Origin: an uncultured Bacteroidales bacterium | Lineage (GTDB): Bacteria > Bacteroidota > Bacteroidia > Bacteroidales > Paludibacteraceae | Assembly: GCA_946184195.1 (NCBI GenBank) | Contig: CAMHEP010000014.1 | Location: 1-20,404, forward strand | Reading direction: 5' to 3' | Length of the DNA: 20,404 nt | Part shown: positions 15,088 to 20,404 of the stretch, in pieces | Position numbering within the stretch: position 1 is the first letter of the stretch | Layout: each line of letters opens with the position of its first letter | Made by a program: the position numbers and the translations under genes | The notes under the pieces: generated by a model | Databases searched by the model: none | The model's input: the letters and a program-made list of their open reading frames with translations, nothing else | What the model was told of the DNA's origin: nothing

Positions 15088-16710
15088 ATGAAAAATACTT
15101 TCTATTATATTCGTTTCCGATGGTTGCTTGTTATGGGTATGCTGTTCGTGCTTCAGTCGTGCCGTGATTTCCTCGATGAACCGAATTATACCCGATTGAC
15201 CACCGATTATTTGGTCACCTCCGTGGATGGTATGCAGCGGACGGTGGTAGCTATGTATGCCAAGGACAGGGAACTCTTCCGTAATAGCGGCGACGGTGAG
15301 TCCACTGTCTATTTGGCATTGCTGATGGGGGATGATATCACCGTTCCGATTGCCGGCGAGGGCATACCGCAGTTCGGACGCTATAACAATCTGCTGTCAA
15401 CCACCAATATAGTGGGTAAATACTGGCGCTATCAGTATATACTTATCGAGTATGCCAACACGGTTATCAATGCGCAAAAGAACGTAGATATGTCAGACTC
15501 GTTAGCCATGCGAGCAGTGGCAGAGGCAAAGTGTTTCCGCGCCCATGCTTACTTACGATTGCTGCAGCGTTACGACCGCGTCTACCTAAACACTCTTTCC
15601 ACCACTATGGGTGAGTCGAATGAAGGACAAGTGAAAACGCCTTCGCCCGTGGAAGATGTATATGCCCTTATTCGCGAAGACCTCGACTATGCGAAACGTA
15701 TTCTGCCCTTACGAACGGACTATCCGGGACGGTTTACCCGCGGCGCGGCACGCCATATAATGGCAAAGGCAGCTGCCTATATGCGTGACTGGCAGACGGT
15801 TGCCAATGAGGTGGACAGCATAGAGGCAAGCGGTGTATATAGTCTAATGGACGAACCGAAAGCGGTGTTCGAAGGAGCAGACCTCAATCATCATGAGGGT
15901 ATACTGGTCTCCCAATGGTGCAAGGCACTGGGCGGATGGTATACCAACAATGCCGTCACTCCCGTTACCAATAACGGGCACCGTATGTCGCTACACACAA
16001 CACCTACCTATAATCAGGAGCAAGGAATGATTATTGACGCCGAGTCAGGCGGTTATCCGTGGGGACGTCTCTTCCCCAATAATTATCTGTTCTCCCTCTA
16101 CGACCAAAAGAATGACAAACGCTATACTCAATGGTATAAGCACTATTGGACACTAAACGACAAAGCCAATTTAGGACGAGGACAGCATATAGGTGACACT
16201 ATCTTTGCTGTGAATATGGGACAATATAAGAATGTGCATCCCATGTGCACCAAATATATGGATACGTGGACGAAGGCTTCTGCAGACGAGATGATGTCCT
16301 TTAAGGATATTATCATCTATCGTTTGGCGGAGAGCTACCTGTTGGGGTGTGAAGCCTACTTGCATTTGGGCAATCAAGGGAAGGCGCTCTACTATTTCAA
16401 CAAGACCTATACCCGAGCGGGTAATTCACCATGGACAGGGACGCTCAGTATACAGGATTTTATGGATGAGCATGCACGTGAACTCTGTATGGAGGGCGAC
16501 AGATGGAACATGCTCAAGCGGGAGGATAAGCTCATCAGCGAGGTGCGTAAGCACGGAGGTGAGTACCTGGTAGATAGCAAAGGCAGAATACTCATGTCGG
16601 ATACCCTCAGCCGTATCAATATAAGAGACTACCATGTCAGATGGCCTATTCCGCAGGCGCAGGTGGATTTGATGGGAGCCAATAATTTCCCGCAGAATGA
16701 GGGATATTAA
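15088..16710 (+). CDS. SusD/RagB family surface glycan-binding lipoprotein
   Basis: 540-aa lipoprotein partner of the preceding SusC. The lipobox is LQSC with Cys25 as the lipidated residue, followed by an acidic stretch (RDFLDEPN) compatible with surface export in Bacteroidota. The TPR-rich SusD fold shows in the N-terminal half (YANTVINAQKNVD, AVAEAKCFRAHAYLRLLQRYD) and the RagB signature in the C-terminal half (IIIYRLAESYLLGCEAYLHLG, ARELCMEGDRWNMLKRED). Length is usual for the family. ATG 15088 is preferred over the upstream GTG because it gives a clean lipoprotein signal. The 9-nt gap to susC indicates co-translation. Its binding specificity defines the PUL substrate, but no characterised match can be made by eye. 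Confidence 0.96.
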   Translation: MKNTFYYIRFRWLLVMGMLFVLQSCRDFLDEPNYTRLTTDYLVTSVDGMQRTVVAMYAKDRELFRNSGDGESTVYLALLMGDDITVPIAGEGIPQFGRYNNLLSTTNIVGKYWRYQYILIEYANTVINAQKNVDMSDSLAMRAVAEAKCFRAHAYLRLLQRYDRVYLNTLSTTMGESNEGQVKTPSPVEDVYALIREDLDYAKRILPLRTDYPGRFTRGAARHIMAKAAAYMRDWQTVANEVDSIEASGVYSLMDEPKAVFEGADLNHHEGILVSQWCKALGGWYTNNAVTPVTNNGHRMSLHTTPTYNQEQGMIIDAESGGYPWGRLFPNNYLFSLYDQKNDKRYTQWYKHYWTLNDKANLGRGQHIGDTIFAVNMGQYKNVHPMCTKYMDTWTKASADEMMSFKDIIIYRLAESYLLGCEAYLHLGNQGKALYYFNKTYTRAGNSPWTGTLSIQDFMDEHARELCMEGDRWNMLKREDKLISEVRKHGGEYLVDSKGRILMSDTLSRINIRDYHVRWPIPQAQVDLMGANNFPQNEGY

Positions 16711-16760
16711 ACAAGTCACAAGGACAATAGACTAATTAACTACTTAAAAACGTAAAGCAT

Positions 16761-17771
16761 ATGAGAAAATTTATCTTTATCGCAGTGGCACTCACTGCAT
16801 GTGTGACCTTACAGGCGCAGACCGATGCGCTACTTATGGAGGAAGACTTCGAATACGAAGCACAGCGACCCTTAGTGAGTGATCCTATAGACAACATGGA
16901 TAATTTAGACCCTGTGACGGGATGGTCAACGGCTGCCAATAGCGTTGCCAGTGTCAATGCCTTTGATATTGTAGAGGGTAGTCTCAGTTATCCGGATTAT
17001 GCCGGAGGAGTATACGGTAATGCGTTGCGTTACAGCGGCTATGCCGGACAGGGTGTGTTTAAACTTTTCCCTGATGGTATATGTGATGATAAGGATGTGT
17101 ATATAGCCTTTCTGATGAAGATAGAGCCCACGACTGATGAGATAACCGGCGGCGACTATATGATGGCGCTGAAGATGGAGCCTGCGGCTGATTCGTGGAA
17201 CTGGGGAGGTCGTCTGTATGCCAAGGTCGACCCTGCTTATCCGGGAGAAGAGGTGACGTTCGGTATACAGAAACTGTCGGATTGCCCCATTCGTTGGGTG
17301 AATGGGCAGACGGGACCTTTCTTCCCCGTTAACGATACACTATTGGTGGTGATTAAATATCATGTAGGAGTAATCTATGGTAATAATCAGGACGAGGAGG
17401 CAGGCCATTTTGACGATGAGATGTACCTGTATGTCAATCCCTCTCGTGAGGCAGAGCCCTCGACAGCGGCTATTACCCTCATTGACTCGTCCGCCAAGGA
17501 TATCTATCGTTGGGGCACAACTCGTGTTTTCGGCTCGGCACGCGGACTCTATTTCCGTTCGGCAGATTACGGTAGCATACCCGCCTATGTGATAGACGGT
17601 ATCCGGGTAGGTCGTTCGTGGGCAGATGTGATGGGGACAATAACGGCAAATGAAGAGGTAAGTGAAGATACCAAGGGACAAATGTACAATGTACAAAAAA
17701 GGATAGAGGATGGAGAAATCATCATTTATAAGAACGGTCGTCGTTTTGACGTGCTGGGCGTGGAGCGTTAG
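16761..17771 (+). CDS. secreted LamG-like protein of the PUL, function unknown
   Basis: 336 aa. The signal peptide MRKFIFIAVALTACVTLQAQ is likely cleaved after Ala19. The mature part reads as a single beta-sandwich: alternating short strands, an aromatic-rich core (YMMALKMEPAADSWNWGG, MYLYVNPSREAEPS) and a typical jelly-roll end (RGLYFRSADYGSIPAYVIDGIRVGRSW), similar to concanavalin/LamG-like or polysaccharide-lyase-like folds. I see no catalytic motif. The last 32 residues (305-336) form a separate tail, MYNVQKRIEDGEIIIYKNG then RRFDVLGVER, related to the tail of the next protein. It lies 50 nt after susD and its 3' end overlaps the next gene by 62 nt. It is most likely a surface or secreted glycan-binding protein; a lyase cannot be excluded. 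Confidence 0.75.
   Translation: MRKFIFIAVALTACVTLQAQTDALLMEEDFEYEAQRPLVSDPIDNMDNLDPVTGWSTAANSVASVNAFDIVEGSLSYPDYAGGVYGNALRYSGYAGQGVFKLFPDGICDDKDVYIAFLMKIEPTTDEITGGDYMMALKMEPAADSWNWGGRLYAKVDPAYPGEEVTFGIQKLSDCPIRWVNGQTGPFFPVNDTLLVVIKYHVGVIYGNNQDEEAGHFDDEMYLYVNPSREAEPSTAAITLIDSSAKDIYRWGTTRVFGSARGLYFRSADYGSIPAYVIDGIRVGRSWADVMGTITANEEVSEDTKGQMYNVQKRIEDGEIIIYKNGRRFDVLGVER
17683..17696 (+). repeat. tandem 7-bp repeat (TGTACAA)x2
   Basis: Two perfect copies of TGTACAA lie inside the coding sequence, at the start of the tail-encoding segment. Being 7 bp, a copy-number change would shift the frame. Related heptamers occur at the equivalent place in the next gene. Confidence 0.6.
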
Positions 17772-19476
17772 CGTGAGCCTGTTGCATGGTGAGCAGGTGC
17801 TACGCTTAGTGCCGGTAGAGGATACCTACTGCGTGAATAACAGCTCGATACACGGTATGGAGCCGACGATGCAAGTGAGCCATAACCAATATGGTGAGTG
17901 GCAACGGGTAGCGTATCTGAAATTTGACATCTCCACTGTTCCCACTGAGGTTGACTCGGTCGTGCTGCGGCTATATACGGACGGTTGGCAGGCAGGAGGA
18001 AGCTTGGAGCATCGTTTCCGTTTCTATCCGGTACAACGTAATGACTGGGCAGAGGACGATATCTCATATACGAACGCATCGGCTAAGTTAGGCGACCGTA
18101 TGGACTCCCCCTTATTGGCGGAGAGTGCTCCTGTGGGTCAGGGGGCTGCTTTGAGTGCGGGATGGATAGAATGGAGAGGAGAGGCGCTGAGGCACTATGT
18201 GACGGATAGTGCCCGTGCCGCACGTGAATATGTGTCTCTCCGACTGCGAGAGGCCAATATAGTGAAGAGCAGCAGCGGAAGCAGTGTTGTTGTCCATTTC
18301 CACTCGAAAGAGCATACGAGCGGTAATAGGCCGGAGTTGATTGTCTATTCGCCGGACGACGCCGTGCCGGCGGACAGAGACCCTGTGATAGAGGTGCATG
18401 ATTCTACAGAGGCCCGTTTAGCGAAGATATGTGTAGACGGGGAGCCGTTGGAGAATTTTGATAAGGATGTATATGCATATGTAGTGCCCCTGCCGTATAG
18501 TACCACAGAGTGGCCTGAGGTGACAGCAAGTGCCATGGATACCTCCGCCACGGTGGCTATTGACGGCACTACGCTGACGACCACGTCGGCAGACGGACTG
18601 CACCACCGGACCTATGAGTTGCACTATGAGATACTGCCTAAGATGGATCTTTTCTTGGCAATCGGTCAAAGTAATATGTCGGGCAGGGCTCCATATGCTG
18701 ATGTGGCAGAACCGTTAGAGGGTGTCTATCTGTTGACGCCGAACGGCAGTATGGAGGTGGCACAAAACCCGCTGAACAAAAACTCGAATATCCGCAAGGA
18801 CTTGTCTGTTCAGGGTCAAGGTCCGCATTACCGGTTTGCCCGTTCGTTGCGTGACAGTTTAGCGGGCAGGACTGTGGGCATGGTGGTCAACTGTCAAGGC
18901 GGTTCGTCCATTCTCTCATGGTATACGTCCGGTAAGCCCAATTATGACAAGACCTTGGAGCGCGCGAAAAAAGCGTTGCGATGGGGCGAGTACAAGGGTA
19001 TTATCTGGCATCAAGGAGAGAGCGATGTAACGAACGGACTGAGTGACAACTATGCTACCTATCGAACTCAACTTAGTCGGATGATAGCGGGTTTCCGAGC
19101 GGAGTTAGGTTGTGACACGATATGGTTTATTCCCGGTGAATTGAGACAACGTGATGCGACAACGACGTTCAACGAAGTGGTTATTCACGATGTGAGTACC
19201 TATATCCCCTATTCGGACTATGTAGTCAGTTCGGGTACGAGTACGCTGAGTGACAATACGCACTTTGATGAGGCGAGTGTTCAGTTGATGGGTCAGCGTT
19301 ATGCCGATAAGATACTGGAGCATGTCTATGTACAACGTACAAAGGACCCAAGTACGAAGTACGAAGGGACAATATACGATGTACAGAGGGATAAAGTACT
19401 AAGTGTAGAAGACGGGATAGTCTATATTGTGGTGGAAGGAAAGAAGATGAATTTATTAGGTCAACCCAAATATTAA
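17710..19476 (+). CDS. secreted multidomain SGNH/CE6-like carbohydrate acetylesterase
   Basis: 588 aa, secreted. A signal peptide (MEKSSFIRTVVVLTCWAWSV) precedes a DNRLRE/CBM96-like beta-sandwich (about 30-210; VEDTYCVNN, VAYLKFDIS, LRLYTDGW, HFHSKEHTSGNRPELIVY), then a cadherin-like beta-sandwich (about 220-300). The sialate O-acetylesterase/CE6-type SGNH hydrolase spans about 312-545: nucleophile Ser321 in AIGQSNMSGR, oxyanion-hole region NCQGGSSI, block III WHQGESD (435-439), and catalytic Asp515 and His518 in SDNTHFD. It should remove O-acetyl groups from a polysaccharide. The C-terminal tail (552-588) is related to the previous protein's tail. ATG 17710 lies inside the preceding gene in another frame (62-nt overlap) and is chosen because it gives a signal peptide; GTG 17773 would not. 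Confidence 0.85.
   Translation: MEKSSFIRTVVVLTCWAWSVSVSLLHGEQVLRLVPVEDTYCVNNSSIHGMEPTMQVSHNQYGEWQRVAYLKFDISTVPTEVDSVVLRLYTDGWQAGGSLEHRFRFYPVQRNDWAEDDISYTNASAKLGDRMDSPLLAESAPVGQGAALSAGWIEWRGEALRHYVTDSARAAREYVSLRLREANIVKSSSGSSVVVHFHSKEHTSGNRPELIVYSPDDAVPADRDPVIEVHDSTEARLAKICVDGEPLENFDKDVYAYVVPLPYSTTEWPEVTASAMDTSATVAIDGTTLTTTSADGLHHRTYELHYEILPKMDLFLAIGQSNMSGRAPYADVAEPLEGVYLLTPNGSMEVAQNPLNKNSNIRKDLSVQGQGPHYRFARSLRDSLAGRTVGMVVNCQGGSSILSWYTSGKPNYDKTLERAKKALRWGEYKGIIWHQGESDVTNGLSDNYATYRTQLSRMIAGFRAELGCDTIWFIPGELRQRDATTTFNEVVIHDVSTYIPYSDYVVSSGTSTLSDNTHFDEASVQLMGQRYADKILEHVYVQRTKDPSTKYEGTIYDVQRDKVLSVEDGIVYIVVEGKKMNLLGQPKY
19329..19364 (+). repeat. degenerate tandem 7-bp repeats (NGTACRA)
   Basis: TGTACAA-CGTACAA (19329-19342) and two perfect AGTACGA copies (19351-19364) lie between the esterase domain and its C-terminal tail. 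Further GTAC sites at 19381 and 19396 continue the series. They lie inside the coding region and encode a short linker. Confidence 0.55.
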
Positions 19477-19498
19477 CCAATTTAAAAAATGTAATTCT

Positions 19499-20404
19499 AT
19501 GAAAAAGATGTTTCTATTGGCAGCGTTGATGACGGCTGCGATTATCAGTGCAGAAGAAGTTGTTGTGTACGAGAATCCGTTTGTCACGGAAACGAGTACT
19601 CAATTAAATGGAGTACAACAAGGAACTCCTGCTGTATTGTGGACAACCACGCAGGATTATTGGGCAAGTACAAATCCCGCTATTCCGGCTACGGGGGCAA
19701 ATTTCTTACAGATTCAAAATAAAAAAGCTACAGGGGCACAAGGTCGTAATATTCTGACTGCTCCAATCGCTAATTTCAAGTCTCCATTTACAGCAAAGTT
19801 GCATGACATAACAGCAGATTCGGTGGTGTGGACGTTTAATTTTCGCAATAATAATCAATATGCTATGAAAGGGTTTGACACCACAAAGTTAGGAAATGCT
19901 ATTATATTGGTGTCAGATAGGGAAGATTTACTTCATGCTAACGGCTACGCCGTAACAATGGGCGATGATGGAACACCTACCAAAACGATAAAATTATCAT
20001 ATTTTACTGACGGTTTGGGAGGAAATTCACATATTACGTCTATTTTGTCAACTCCTCAGGTAACATTAAAAAAATATTGGCATATTCGTGTAGTATATAT
20101 TCCTAATACAGATACTTGGAAATTAGGATTTGAAGAGAAGAGCGCATTTGCTCTGCCTGATACATGTGTTTGGACTGATTGTGGTTCTGTAGTCAATAAC
20201 ATTTATACGAGCACGCCTATGTCACATTTCGGGTTCTTAAATAAATATAGCGGTAATAACGACGCTATAATGTATATTAAGAATTATAAAATTATGGCAT
20301 ATGGTTACGAACCAACTCCGACACCGGATCCGGAGCCTGAGTATAAGCCGAGCACATTGGCTATGCCGAATATGGATATTTACACAGGTTCATTCACCGC
20401 ACAG
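19499..20404 (+). CDS. secreted LamG-like PUL protein, 3' end beyond the window
   Basis: The frame is open from ATG 19499 to the window edge (302 codons). The signal peptide MKKMFLLAALMTAAIISA is likely cleaved after Ala18. The first domain (about 19-265) looks like a beta-sandwich of the LamG/concanavalin type (FLQIQNKKATGAQGRNILT, SVVWTFNFRNNNQYAM, YWHIRVVYIPNTDTWKLGF, MSHFGFLNKYSGNNDA, YIKNYKIMAYGYE). A Pro/acidic linker (EPTPTPDPEPEYKPS) then leads to a second domain that is cut off. Such linkers commonly join a binding domain to a catalytic one. The gene follows the esterase by 22 nt, so it belongs to the PUL operon. It is visibly richer in A+T than the rest of the window. No enzyme motif is seen in the part present. 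Confidence 0.8.
   Translation, partial: MKKMFLLAALMTAAIISAEEVVVYENPFVTETSTQLNGVQQGTPAVLWTTTQDYWASTNPAIPATGANFLQIQNKKATGAQGRNILTAPIANFKSPFTAKLHDITADSVVWTFNFRNNNQYAMKGFDTTKLGNAIILVSDREDLLHANGYAVTMGDDGTPTKTIKLSYFTDGLGGNSHITSILSTPQVTLKKYWHIRVVYIPNTDTWKLGFEEKSAFALPDTCVWTDCGSVVNNIYTSTPMSHFGFLNKYSGNNDAIMYIKNYKIMAYGYEPTPTPDPEPEYKPSTLAMPNMDIYTGSFTAQ

Noticed and set aside
19329..19400. GTAC repeats as a CRISPR array or integron-like site
   Set aside because: Units are only 7 bp, too few, without spacers, and lie inside a coding frame.

Overview
The window looks like a chromosomal segment of a Bacteroidales (Bacteroidota) bacterium of medium G+C content. The evidence is: promoters of the Bacteroidota type (TTTG, about 20 nt, TAnnTTTG) rather than -35/-10 boxes; little use of Shine-Dalgarno sequences; a SusC/SusD pair; a propeller-sensor regulator with an AraC-type output domain; and a tmRNA tag ending in YALAA. 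The genus cannot be fixed from the sequence alone.

Layout. Positions 1-1255 hold the C-terminal part of a secreted M13 (neprilysin/PepO) metallopeptidase. A 168-nt GC-rich gap with hairpins follows, then a CPBP-family membrane protease (1424-2239, +). This converges on, and overlaps by 28 bp, a two-gene minus-strand unit: a small Cys-rich conserved protein (2212-2547), translationally coupled to the type IIA topoisomerase B subunit parE (2544-4448). Directly upstream of parE, on the same strand, lies the tmRNA gene ssrA (4463-4853) with its own promoter. A BASS-type transporter (4932-5873, -) comes next. It shares a compact divergent promoter region with a plus-strand operon: a GNAT-fold acyltransferase-like protein resembling bacterial ceramide synthases, a Fur-family regulator and a membrane zinc metallopeptidase (5993-8299). 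A tRNA-Arg(CCG) between two hairpins and a GT-B glycosyltransferase (8450-9511) close this housekeeping-like half.

From about 9479 to the right edge the window is a polysaccharide utilization locus (PUL). A membrane-spanning regulator (9479-12013, -) has a periplasmic beta-propeller/Y_Y_Y sensor joined directly to an AraC-type DNA-binding domain, with no histidine kinase or receiver. It is divergent from susC (12136-15078), susD (15088-16710), a secreted LamG-like protein (16761-17771), a multidomain SGNH/CE6-like acetylesterase (17710-19476) and the start of another secreted protein (19499 to the edge). The working model is that the outer-membrane SusCD complex and surface lipoproteins capture an acetylated polysaccharide, the esterase deacetylates it, and the propeller sensor detects breakdown products and activates the operon directly. 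No glycoside hydrolase or lyase is visible inside the window, so the substrate is not determined.

The most interesting points are: the kinase-less sensor-AraC regulator; the apparently truncated glycosyltransferase at the PUL boundary; a 62-nt out-of-frame overlap in which one stretch encodes both a C-terminal tail and the next protein's signal peptide; the shared C-terminal tail of two PUL proteins, with 7-bp tandem repeats next to it; the ssrA-parE arrangement; and the ceramide-synthase-like gene coupled to a Fur regulator. I see no CRISPR array, insertion sequence or prophage.
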